From: an uncultured Clostridia bacterium
GTDB lineage: Bacteria > Bacillota > Clostridia > UMGS1810
Direction of reading: 5' to 3'
DNA: 19,192 nucleotides
NCBI GenBank assembly: GCA_937959315.1
Contig: CALGRC010000029.1
Coordinates: 1-19,192 of the forward strand
This document shows, in pieces, positions 6,798-14,389 of this stretch (position 1 is the stretch's first letter; the number at the start of each line of letters is the position of its first letter). A program made the position numbers and the translations under genes. The notes under the pieces are model-generated. The model worked only from the letters and a program-made list of their open reading frames with translations. It was not told where the DNA came from and did no database searches.

Positions 6798-7297
6798 AAC
6801 TATTATATGGGACGCGTGCCTTTCCGCGCCCTGCATTGTTAAACAGTTTATTGGTTTTTTCAAAACGCATTGCGGGAAAATGCGTTTTGAAAAGGCCGAT
6901 AGCAGCCTTATATCTTGTTCTTTGACAAAGAAAGCGGGCTGCCGCAGTATAGGCAAACAAACACATTCCGTCCGTGCCGAGCTTTGCGGAAAATGCGCCA
7001 TGACGTAGGCGGAGAGCAAACCGGTTTCCCGGTGCTTCTACCTTTTGCATATTGCAAAACTTTCCACCAGACAGAGCGATAACCATTTTACCGCAGTTGC
7101 AGATATGGCAGTCTGCAAGCCATGACGTGCGGACGCAATAATGATACTCCCGCCTTGAACGCGTCACGGCATTGGGCGGCTGCATGAGAACCATGCAGGG
7201 GTGAAATTCCCGTGGAGCGCAGCCGGCGCCGTTTGGATTTGCTATAGAAGTTTTAGATAGATAACACAGAAAAATTACCGCGACAGAAACGGAGGTA
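6798..7297 (+). other. Hairpin-rich non-coding stretch between the regulatory pair and the recombinase end
   Basis: About 500 nt without a convincing gene but with many perfect stems: 6857-6871/6879-6893 (15 bp, 7-nt loop), 7020-7024/7029-7033 (ACCGG/CCGGT), 7043-7049/7053-7059 (TTTTGCA/TGCAAAA), 7097-7103/7112-7118 (TTGCAGA/TCTGCAA) and 7180-7186/7192-7198 (CTGCATG/CATGCAG). GGGGTGAAATTCCC follows at 7198-7211. None has a T-run on either strand. The density suggests a structured RNA, a recombinase accessory-site region or a single-strand replication origin. The minus strand has open frames, including one of 138 codons, but without a ribosome binding site. Function unknown. Confidence 0.4.
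6857..6893. repeat. 15-bp perfect inverted repeat
   Basis: The arms TTTTCAAAACGCATT (6857-6871) and AATGCGTTTTGAAAA (6879-6893) are exact complements around the loop GCGGGAA. Neither strand has a following T-run, so it is not an intrinsic terminator. It begins 60 nt after the stop of the HTH gene. Confidence 0.75.
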
Positions 7298-7300
7298 ATG

Positions 7301-7438
7301 ATGGCAAAAAAGAAAGAAGAAATAAAATTTGTTGTCGTCAGGCATCACAACGGCAGCAAAACATTAAAAGACTTGTTAAAAAATCTGATTATACGGGATA
7401 TTGCCGATACAAGCAAAAAAACGGCTTGTTCAAAATAG
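7301..7438 (+). CDS. Small basic protein, 45 residues, upstream of the recombinase
   Basis: The frame starts MAKKKEEIKFVVVRHH, continues NGSKTLKDLLKNLIIRDIA and ends at TAG 7436-7438. GGAGG at 7291-7295 lies 5 nt before the ATG at 7301; an in-frame ATG at 7298 is too close to it. Short lysine-rich proteins with HHNGSKTLKDLL are, as I recall, common just upstream of large serine recombinases in Firmicute elements. No function is established. It may be a directionality or regulatory factor by position alone. It is easily missed because it is under 60 codons. Confidence 0.7.
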   Translation: MAKKKEEIKFVVVRHHNGSKTLKDLLKNLIIRDIADTSKKTACSK

Positions 7439-7457
7439 AGAAAAAACAACGGAACGG

Positions 7458-7486
7458 TTGAAAAATCAGGGGTTGCGCGTTATAAT
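7458..7486 (+). promoter_or_regulatory. SigA-type promoter for the serine recombinase
   Basis: TTGAAA at 7458-7463 and TATAAT at 7481-7486 are 17 nt apart, one mismatch from full consensus. Transcription would begin near 7493, leaving about 50 nt before the ATG at 7544. The recombinase can thus be expressed separately from the upstream small gene. Confidence 0.75.
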
Positions 7487-7543
7487 AAGGATAACAAGCA
7501 ATCCTTTATAAATGCTGTTTTGCGTTGTTGGAAAGGAGCAGAG

Positions 7544-9142
7544 ATGGATTGTAAACAACGCGCAGCATTATATTCAAGGTTATCAAGGGATGACGGGATC
7601 GGTGAGAGCGAGAGCAACAGTATTTCAAACCAGAAGCAAATGCTCAGCCGGTATGCAAAGGAACACGCTTTCAGTATTGTAGACCATTATGTGGACGACG
7701 GCTGGACGGGGACGAGCTTTGAAAGGCCGGATTTTAAGCGTATGGTGGCAGATATTGAAAAAGGGCTGATCGATGTGGTAATTGTAAAGGATTTATCGCG
7801 TCTCGGCCGTAACAATGCAATGGTGGCGCTCTATACCGAAATGATATTCCCGGATAACGACGTCCGCTTTATTGCAATCAATGACAATATTGATTCCATT
7901 AACGGCGATAATGACATTATGCCTTTTAAAAGTGTGGTAAACGAATTTTACGCGAAGGACATTTCAAAGAAAATCCGTTCCGCATACAGGGTAAAGGCAC
8001 AAAACGGCGAATTTACGGCGGCGTTTGCCCCGTATGGCTATAAGAAAGACCCGAACAATAAGCATAAGCTGATACCTGATGAAAACACGGCAGATGTAGT
8101 CAGAAAGATTTACAAGCTGGCGGCGGAGGGCGTAAGCCCTTATAAAATATCTATGATATTGAGAAAGGAAAAGATATTGATACCGCGCGCGTATCAGGCT
8201 GCCGAAACGGGAAGATATAACAACTGTTACGATACAGAACACCCGTATGATTGGTGCAATAATACAGTAACGATCATGATAAAAAACCGGGTTTACTTGG
8301 GCCATATGGTGAATAACAAAAGCACAACAAAGTCCTATAAAAACAGGAAACTTGTTAAACTTCCTGAAAGTGAATGGATTGAGGTCAAAAACACGCATGA
8401 GCCGCTTGTTGATGAAACAACATGGGAACTCGCCCAAACCGTAATCGGCAAAAGGAAACGTCCGATGGGGACGGGTGAAATCCAGATTTTCTCCGGGCTT
8501 GTCAAGTGTTCCACCTGCGGCTGTTCGTTGTCCCTTGCAAGGCAGAACGACCGGAAGGGAAACGGCAGCTTTGCCTGTTCAAAATCGAGAAAAAAGGGCA
8601 AGGCATATTGTTCTTTCCACTACATTACATACGACAATCTGTATCGGATTGTATTGGACGATATACGGGCGCAGGCAAGAGCGGCGAAAAATTTTGAATC
8701 AGAGTTTATTGACACGGTTGTCAGTTTGAAACTGAAAAAGCAAAAGGAACAGTGCTCAAAAAATGTGAAAAACATTGAAAAAGCGAAAGCTCGCCTTGCT
8801 GAACTTGAAAACATTATTAAGTGTTTGTATGAGGATAAAGTCAAGGGCAGAATTACGGACGCACGGTTTTCTTCGCTTGCCGACAGCTACGAGCAGGAGG
8901 AAAACCAAATCCGAAACAATATTCAGGAATGGCAGGCCGAATTGGATATCATCAGCGACACAAAGGAGCAAACAAAACTTTTTGCGGACTGCGTAAAGAA
9001 ATATACGGATATAAAAGGACTGACAGCCCCGATTTTGAATGAACTGATTGAAAAAATCGTCGTGTATGACGCACAAACCATTGACGGCGTAAGGACACAG
9101 AAAATTGAAATATTCTACCGTTTTATTGGATTGGTAAATTAA
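7544..9142 (+). CDS. Large serine recombinase (TndX/TnpX-like integrase)
   Basis: A 532-residue protein. The N-terminal resolvase domain (about 1-155) has ALYSRLSRDDG with catalytic Arg12 and Ser14, then IVKDLSRLGRNN near residues 83-94 and the helix leading to KKIRSAYR. The recombinase domain follows (about 165-290, with APYGYKKDP). The zinc ribbon starts at about 321 (CSTCGCSL) and ends near 358 (CSKSRKKGKAYCSFHY). The rest is a coiled-coil region (about 390-480) and a terminal domain. Such enzymes cut and rejoin attP and attB with a 2-bp core to insert and, with helpers, excise the element. AAGGAG before ATG 7544 fixes the start. All key residues are present, so the enzyme looks intact. 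It ends a few bases from the element's right edge. Confidence 0.93.
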   Translation: MDCKQRAALYSRLSRDDGIGESESNSISNQKQMLSRYAKEHAFSIVDHYVDDGWTGTSFERPDFKRMVADIEKGLIDVVIVKDLSRLGRNNAMVALYTEMIFPDNDVRFIAINDNIDSINGDNDIMPFKSVVNEFYAKDISKKIRSAYRVKAQNGEFTAAFAPYGYKKDPNNKHKLIPDENTADVVRKIYKLAAEGVSPYKISMILRKEKILIPRAYQAAETGRYNNCYDTEHPYDWCNNTVTIMIKNRVYLGHMVNNKSTTKSYKNRKLVKLPESEWIEVKNTHEPLVDETTWELAQTVIGKRKRPMGTGEIQIFSGLVKCSTCGCSLSLARQNDRKGNGSFACSKSRKKGKAYCSFHYITYDNLYRIVLDDIRAQARAAKNFESEFIDTVVSLKLKKQKEQCSKNVKNIEKAKARLAELENIIKCLYEDKVKGRITDARFSSLADSYEQEENQIRNNIQEWQAELDIISDTKEQTKLFADCVKKYTDIKGLTAPILNELIEKIVVYDAQTIDGVRTQKIEIFYRFIGLVN

Positions 9143-9165
9143 AAGAGGTTTGTATCCCTACCAAC
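9135..9165. other. Probable right attachment junction (attR) within an RHS gene
   Basis: The recombinase stops at 9142. An RHS-core-like frame, LYPYQHITPVMFVDPWG, begins at about 9150 with no start codon or ribosome binding site of its own, and an in-frame stop lies at 9135-9137. The switch from element to interrupted host gene must be close to here. The exact core dinucleotide cannot be defined without the left junction or the empty site. Confidence 0.55.
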
Positions 9166-9479
9166 ACATCACTCCGGTGATGTTTGTGGATCCGTGGGGG
9201 ATGGCAGTAACGTTAACTGGGACTGATAAGGAAATAAATCGTTCATTAACCGAAATGCAAGCTCTTACAAACGATACACTTGGACTAAATGATCAATCGC
9301 AGGTTGTAGATCGTTTTTATACTGATGGTAGTTTGGCGGTTACCGCTGGTGAGTTTTGCCAGTTGCTCCAACGGTTTCTTAATCAACCGCGTTATTATTT
9401 CTTTTTAATATACCTGGAGCATTTAAAATCATTATATTTAGAGGATTCCAAAAAAGATAAAAAATCTATTTTTGTAAGT

Positions 9480-9517
9480 AACAAACAAGGCGCCTCGTTC
9501 GAGGCGCCTTGTTTGTT
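9480..9517. terminator. Perfect 18-bp palindrome, probable bidirectional terminator
   Basis: Arm 9480-9497 (AACAAACAAGGCGCCTCG) is fully complementary to 9500-9517, with TT between. The GC stem GGCGCCTC is flanked by an A-rich left side and the T-rich TTGTTTGTT on the right, which suits intrinsic termination in both directions. It lies inside the open frame of the RHS fragment, supporting the view that the end of that frame is not real coding sequence. Confidence 0.7.
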
Positions 9518-9527
9518 GTATAATGAA

Positions 9528-9550
9528 AACCGCGCGATTATCGCGTGGTT
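9528..9550. repeat. Second hairpin after the terminator
   Basis: AACCGCGCGA (9528-9537) pairs with TCGCGTGGTT (9541-9550) around TTA, ten pairs with one G-U pair on the plus-strand RNA. There is no T-run. It lies between the 9480-9517 palindrome and the IS200 remnant. Confidence 0.5.
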
Positions 9551-9580
9551 CCCAAAAGGTTAACCGATGAGAAAAAACAT

Positions 9581-9731
9581 CCTCATGTGATAATATAAAA
9601 GTGGACTGTCAGCCACACAAAACACATGAGGTGGATTTTATTATGAAAAACGCCTGGATATACGAGAGATATTGAGGCAGTTATGTCAATGGAAGGGCGT
9701 GGAAATCATAGAGAAAGCAGCAGATATTTAG
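9581..9731 (+). mobile_element. IS200/IS605-family remnant (internally deleted)
   Basis: CCTCATGTG (9581-9589) and CACATGAGG (9623-9631) form an inverted repeat enclosing a smaller stem GTGG/CCAC (9601-9616), as in the hairpin ends of IS200-type elements. Just after comes a TnpA-like segment. The first part of the transposase and everything after about 29 codons are missing. The piece cannot move itself. The family is assigned from the TnpA-like residues plus the end hairpin. Confidence 0.55.
9645..9731 (+). pseudogene. TnpA (IS200/IS605) fragment
   Basis: In frame from 9645 the sequence reads EKRLDIREILRQLCQWKGVE, then IIEKAADI and TAG. LRQLCQWKGVEIIE matches the segment just before the conserved HUH motif region (EAEACPDHIHM) in Lachnospiraceae-type IS200 transposases. 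The match breaks right after IIE, so the HUH histidines and the tyrosine are absent. It is a decayed fragment without activity. Confidence 0.6.
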
Positions 9732-9851
9732 AAACGCATTCGTATTTAGAATATATATTTTACAAATATTTTATTTGTCCTTTGTACGCCTTTAACAGAT
9801 GGCTGCTATACTGTCCATAACGAATTTGTATAGAGGGAGAGGCCAGGGCTC
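9732..9851 (+). promoter_or_regulatory. AT-rich upstream region of the secreted-protein operon, weak promoter
   Basis: No gene is seen. TATACT at 9807-9812 is a fair -10 box, and TTGTAC at 9782-9787 is a possible -35 with a long 19-nt spacer. AGGGAGAGG at 9834-9842 is the ribosome binding site for the gene at 9852. The promoter call is weak. Nothing else stands out. Confidence 0.3.
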
Positions 9852-12800
9852 ATGTGGAAAAGGATGCTATCGGTTTTGTTGGCTGCTGCGCTATTGGCAG
9901 GGCCGGCAATGCGGCGCGGAGAATCGGCGCAGGCTGCAAGCGACGGGTGCAAGGTGATCGATATTTCAACGGCAGATGTTTTTGTCGAAAATACGGAAAA
10001 TCAATTACAGATTACCGTTGGAAGTGTATATTACAGCGGTGATTTTCAGGTAACGGTATATGATGGCGGTACAGAACGGCAGAAAATTTATGAAGGCTCT
10101 GGGACCGTTGATGAATATGACTGGGAACAGGGCATGTATGGAAGTACGGTTGTATCGGTTCCGATTACCGGCCGGGCGAGAGGCATTGTCCAATATGATA
10201 TCCTGCTTACTTATAACGGCATTACCGTTCACAACCGAACAACGCTGCGTGTTTATGGCGCAGGCGAAGTTACACAGGGGCTGCTGGTTACAGGCCAGCC
10301 GGACAAATACCGTGATATGTGTAAATTGCTCAAGCAAAAGGGGGTACAGATAACGGTTGCTAACGCTCCAGATGCGGAACGTGTTCGGCAGGCCGGCCTG
10401 GTAATAGTGGGGACAGACCAACTGCAGAACGTATCAGATGCAGTATTAAATGAAATGGGAAAGGCCAATGTTTTGCTGGTTCATAACAGTGCGGAAAATG
10501 AGCGCGCAAATCAAGTGCTCAGCAGCAGCGGCAGTCAATTGCGGTATGCACAGGAAGAAGCATTGGCCGGCGATTTGACAACACAGGAATACGGAAATTG
10601 TGTAAAATACGGGATTATCAGCACAGAACTCAATAAAGACAGCCAGATAAAGAATTTATATTTTCATATGTATGATGTTATACCGGTCCTAACGCAACAG
10701 GCGGATCGGGCAGAGACGGTTCTGAAAGCCAACAGCGATGCCGACGCTCTGGTTGTAGAACAACTGCCTGCCGGCAATAAAATTGCAGTGACGGGCGGAG
10801 ATTTCTTTTGCGACGCGGAGCTGGCATTTTCTTCCGACAATCAATATGAGCAATTATTTTCTTCCTCCTCCTACCAGCCGGCAAACCAATGGACGGTGTC
10901 CAATTATCATGTTGCTTCCAATCTGCTTGATTGGCTGCTGCCCCAGCCGGTATACCGTGATATGGATATTCAAACGGTAAAAAATAGCGAAGATACGCCC
11001 GGGATGTTTGTATCTATCACCGGTACCGTGGTAACACCGTCCGAGTCAATTGCAGCAAATGGCACTGCATTCCAGGATTGTATTTATTTACAGGACGATA
11101 CGGGCGGTATCCGTGTATTTGGGATCAACAGCGATGCTACCTATGCCTACCGTACATGGAAAATTAACGTAAAGGGATTTGTCAGCAGCTATGGCGGAGA
11201 GCGGGAGGTGGTCGTGTTTGATCAAACGCGGGATATTTCGGAGATTTCCCGTAAAGACCATAGTGTGGAGCCGCAGGATATCACCGCTGCGCAGATAAAG
11301 CAGGATTCGCTGGTTGGAAATTTGGTGCGTATGACAGGGACGGTTTCGGCAGCCAGTGCCGGGAGAATCAAGATAGAAGATGAAACAGGTGCGGCAGATG
11401 CGCTAATTGGACAGGATATTGGTTCCTCTGCTGGCAGTTGGCCGGTTGGCTCTTACGATCCCCGTATGACATACGGGTGTACGGCAGAGGTCACAGGCGT
11501 TTTGTCCAAGCAGGATGGAGAAAATGTTTTGCGTATTTTTGACACTGCCAATATTGTACTGCTTTATGATGCGGAGGGCAACCCGGCAGAGCCTCCCGAA
11601 CAGCGGGTTTACCGGCACTTTGGAGGCGGCCTGAAGGAGGTGCCGCAGCAGCAGGATATCACAATCAATATTGGAAATGAAGCAAAGGAATTTACACCGT
11701 ACATGAAAGCGCTGGCAGATTTGAGTGTGATTGATGCTGCATCGCTGCCGGGAAAGGCATTGCCGGCTGGCAGTGTGTTTTCAAAAATGCTGCAGGGCTG
11801 TCATTTGCAGGTACAAGGGACGTCAGAAGACAGCCTTACAGTGCGCAGCGCAGCAATCCAGGTATTGTCAGCGCTGGGATACCGCTATTTTTTCAATGGA
11901 AGTGATGGCGCGGCGCAGCAGGAGCTATATCTTCAGCAGACCGGGATTTTAGATGGAATCACAGCGGACAGGCGAAGCATCCTGACGGCCGGGGATGCGG
12001 CTAGGATGGTGTATAATGCGCTTACCATCCCGTTTTTCGGGGAAGAAACTCTTTCGGCAGACGGAAGCAAGCATTATCAGGTTTTGGATCAATGCATTTT
12101 GGATCAATTCCAGCTTACTTTGGCAAACGGGGTGATTTTGCAGACGCATTATACCGATGTACAGGGAACCCTGCCGCTGCGTACCGTGCAAATGCGCTAT
12201 GAGGCGCAAAAGCTGGAAAATGGGCAAATCAGGTATATTGCCGGCGAGGATTTGTTTTACAGCGAACAGGATTTGACAGCGCTGGTTGGCATGCAGGTGA
12301 CAGTATTTGTTGCAGACGGCGACGGTCATGACCGCCATATCACAGCGGTTTTGCCAGGCACGCAAAACACCGTTTACCAGTTGCCTGTGTCGGATTATGC
12401 GGGATTTGAAAATGGCAGTATCAAGCACTTGGATGAAGCGGGCAAAATTGGGAAGCTTCCGGTGGATCAAAATGCACAGCTATATGTCAATGGGATTTTT
12501 ACCGGCGGTGTAACGGCAGAAAGCTTAACCCAGCCGTATGTAACGCAGAATAAGCTAACGTATGTATATGGTACCTATACCATCATTGATCATAACCGTG
12601 ATGGCAATGCAGACGTTGTACTTGCCGAGGTGTACCGCGATTATATTGTCAACGCAGTTGACAAGCAGACGTTCCGCATTGATGACAAGCTGTCAGATGT
12701 TGCGTACAGCTTTTATTTAGACCCGAACGCCGGCCAGGATGTTCATGTGGCATATCAGTTCAGCGGCGGTGGCACGGCTACCTTTGACGACATTGAAAAA

Positions 12801-14363
12801 GGCGATGTGCTCAGCGTTTGTATATCCAAAATGGAAGGCCGGAATATACTGTGGGGAAAGGTTGTCATTACAAAGGGCAGTATCAGCGGGAAAATTTCGG
12901 CAGTTGACAAAGGAAGGATGCAGCTTGAGCTCAACGGCGTTTGGTATCCGTATATTGAAATCGACGATTTGCGCCAGGATGATTTTTTGTTCAACCTGGG
13001 GGATGAGGGAAAGTTCTTTGTCAATATGCAGGGTATTGTGATTATGAAGGATTTAAAATCCATGCCGTACTATCATTATGCCTTTGTGATTGCCTATGGC
13101 ATGGTACGCGAGCAATTAGATGAAATACCCGCCATGTGTGTCTATTTGCCAGATGAGCATTGGGAATCGTATTATTTTGCTCAAAACGTCACAGTCCGTG
13201 ACGGTGGTTTTTCTGAAACTTTAAAAAGGGAAGATTTGGTGGAACGGTATTTAAAGGACAGCGCAACCGGGGAGCTGACCCTGCACACCCGTACACTGGT
13301 CAATTTTGCGCTCAATGAGGAAAATGAGATTGCCACCATCAGCTTCCCGTCAAACAACAACACAGGCAAGAACGATAAGGGCCGTTTGACGCTGGACCGG
13401 AAATATAACCAGCCGAATGGGGATAACATTCCGGAAGAGGCGGTTACACAGGTATATGATGGGAAGCTGAAACGGATTGGAGATGCATTTTTGACAGAAC
13501 AAACACTTGTGTTTGATGTTACGTTAAATGAAGGAGAAAGCCTGGGGGAAGTTGCAGATATTCAGGAACGTATCCATATGATTCCCGTTTCCAGCCTGCG
13601 GGATGGAAGCGCACCAGTCATTTCGCTGTTTGATATGGGGGATGGAAACGAATGTGCGGCTGCTATTACGGTAAATGCAGTGCGCAGTGCAAATGCAGCG
13701 GATCCGGTATTTGTGGTTAATAACGTTACCAATCTGCTAGACGCTTCCGGCAATACCGCAATCGCGGTTTATGGTTATCAGCAGGGAGAAGTGAAGCGTC
13801 TCATTCTGGACGAGACGGCAGAAGTGACGCATTTTTTAACTGGCAAACCGGAACTGCTGGGAAGCGGCGATGTGATTTTATATCATCAAAATACGGCACA
13901 GCGGGTAACGGATGCCCAGATTATTCTCAATGTGGGGATGGCAAACCACTATTTGCCGGATATATATGGAAATGGCTCGTTGCTGCTGCACAGCGTTCAT
14001 TTTTACAGTGATGAGAGCAATCCGAGGCAGAAAATTGATTATTATTATGGCTTGGTAACAGAAAAGCATGCAACCCAGCCCTATGCAAAATTGGTATTGG
14101 CTCGGGACAATACCCCCAATCCATCTACATTATTGGATAAGCTAAAGGTGACCAGCATGGTGGTAACAGATGAGAATACAGTGTTTTACCGGGTTGACCA
14201 GCAGGGCCGCCGGGCTTTGACATTGTCCGCCCTGGATGATTGTATTACCGCTACAGCTGGCAGCTATGGGATAAGGGACGGGGATATGGCGCTGGTAAAG
14301 ACAGTAAACGGTGTGGCGACAGATGTCATTTTCATTTCGCCAGAAACCGATGGATATAGATGA
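9852..14363 (+). CDS. Large exported protein with OB-fold-like and SLH-like segments
   Basis: A 1,503-residue protein. The signal peptide has MWKR, a hydrophobic core VLLAAALLAGPA and a likely cut near AQA at residue 28. Residues 29-130 are a beta domain. About 140-370 has alternating helices and strands (LLVTGQPDKYRDMCKLLKQ, then LVIVGTDQL), possibly a Rossmann-like fold. Two OB-fold-like units (about 385-475 with VSITGTVV, and 476-580 with VRMTGTVS) resemble nucleic-acid or sugar-binding OB domains of secreted nucleases. About 613-750 is SLH-like (ALADLSVIDA, ILTAGDAARMVYNAL), a cell-wall polymer anchor. A calcium-loop-like DHNRDGNADVV lies near 912. The rest is beta-rich, and no catalytic site is recognised. 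First gene of a three-gene operon, its stop overlapping the next frame by ATGA. Likely a wall-bound surface protein. Confidence 0.7.
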   Translation: MWKRMLSVLLAAALLAGPAMRRGESAQAASDGCKVIDISTADVFVENTENQLQITVGSVYYSGDFQVTVYDGGTERQKIYEGSGTVDEYDWEQGMYGSTVVSVPITGRARGIVQYDILLTYNGITVHNRTTLRVYGAGEVTQGLLVTGQPDKYRDMCKLLKQKGVQITVANAPDAERVRQAGLVIVGTDQLQNVSDAVLNEMGKANVLLVHNSAENERANQVLSSSGSQLRYAQEEALAGDLTTQEYGNCVKYGIISTELNKDSQIKNLYFHMYDVIPVLTQQADRAETVLKANSDADALVVEQLPAGNKIAVTGGDFFCDAELAFSSDNQYEQLFSSSSYQPANQWTVSNYHVASNLLDWLLPQPVYRDMDIQTVKNSEDTPGMFVSITGTVVTPSESIAANGTAFQDCIYLQDDTGGIRVFGINSDATYAYRTWKINVKGFVSSYGGEREVVVFDQTRDISEISRKDHSVEPQDITAAQIKQDSLVGNLVRMTGTVSAASAGRIKIEDETGAADALIGQDIGSSAGSWPVGSYDPRMTYGCTAEVTGVLSKQDGENVLRIFDTANIVLLYDAEGNPAEPPEQRVYRHFGGGLKEVPQQQDITINIGNEAKEFTPYMKALADLSVIDAASLPGKALPAGSVFSKMLQGCHLQVQGTSEDSLTVRSAAIQVLSALGYRYFFNGSDGAAQQELYLQQTGILDGITADRRSILTAGDAARMVYNALTIPFFGEETLSADGSKHYQVLDQCILDQFQLTLANGVILQTHYTDVQGTLPLRTVQMRYEAQKLENGQIRYIAGEDLFYSEQDLTALVGMQVTVFVADGDGHDRHITAVLPGTQNTVYQLPVSDYAGFENGSIKHLDEAGKIGKLPVDQNAQLYVNGIFTGGVTAESLTQPYVTQNKLTYVYGTYTIIDHNRDGNADVVLAEVYRDYIVNAVDKQTFRIDDKLSDVAYSFYLDPNAGQDVHVAYQFSGGGTATFDDIEKGDVLSVCISKMEGRNILWGKVVITKGSISGKISAVDKGRMQLELNGVWYPYIEIDDLRQDDFLFNLGDEGKFFVNMQGIVIMKDLKSMPYYHYAFVIAYGMVREQLDEIPAMCVYLPDEHWESYYFAQNVTVRDGGFSETLKREDLVERYLKDSATGELTLHTRTLVNFALNEENEIATISFPSNNNTGKNDKGRLTLDRKYNQPNGDNIPEEAVTQVYDGKLKRIGDAFLTEQTLVFDVTLNEGESLGEVADIQERIHMIPVSSLRDGSAPVISLFDMGDGNECAAAITVNAVRSANAADPVFVVNNVTNLLDASGNTAIAVYGYQQGEVKRLILDETAEVTHFLTGKPELLGSGDVILYHQNTAQRVTDAQIILNVGMANHYLPDIYGNGSLLLHSVHFYSDESNPRQKIDYYYGLVTEKHATQPYAKLVLARDNTPNPSTLLDKLKVTSMVVTDENTVFYRVDQQGRRALTLSALDDCITATAGSYGIRDGDMALVKTVNGVATDVIFISPETDGYR

Positions 14364-14389
14364 TTGATAGAAAGAGGAGGAAGGCAGGA

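Larger units (their letters stand above)
1..9149. mobile_element. Right part of an integrative conjugative or mobilizable element (serine-recombinase type)
   Basis: The gene set is that of a Firmicute ICE or mobilizable element: relaxase remnant, mobC, oriT-like repeats, cargo, sigma-70-like factor, small HTH gene and a terminal large serine recombinase. In TndX/TnpX-type elements the recombinase gene lies at one end, and here it stops at 9142. RHS-like coding sequence starts at about 9150, which places the right junction between. The left end is outside the window, as are any type IV secretion genes, so it cannot be said whether the element is self-transmissible. The inserted cargo lies between the mobilization genes and the sigma-factor module. 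Confidence 0.8.
9150..9563 (+). pseudogene. RHS-repeat core 3' fragment (host gene split by the element)
   Basis: The frame opens with LYPYQHITPVMFVDPWG, matching the end of the RHS-repeat-associated core domain (typically LYAYCGNNPV..DPWG). It continues with GTDKEINRSLTEMQALTNDT, a pattern seen in the variable tails after RHS cores. Similarity is lost after about residue 65 (SLAVTAGEF); the remainder, about 9350-9563, is AT-rich, contains a terminator-like palindrome and looks unrelated. RHS proteins are large surface or secreted YD-repeat proteins, often with toxin tips. The upstream part of the gene is not in the window and presumably lies beyond the other end of the element. No start codon or RBS serves this piece. 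Confidence 0.65.

Noticed and set aside
6778..7194. A 138-codon minus-strand frame with a CHICNCGK zinc-ribbon-like segment
   Set aside because: No ribosome binding site before its start, it overlaps several perfect hairpins, and another frame of similar length is open over part of the same DNA. I could not match it to a family. Kept as an alternative in the finding on this stretch.
7180..7240. Possible cobalamin-riboswitch-like sequence (GGGGTGAAATTCCC, then GCGCAGCC)
   Set aside because: Only a superficial likeness. The full conserved core is not present and the downstream genes have no link to cobalamin.
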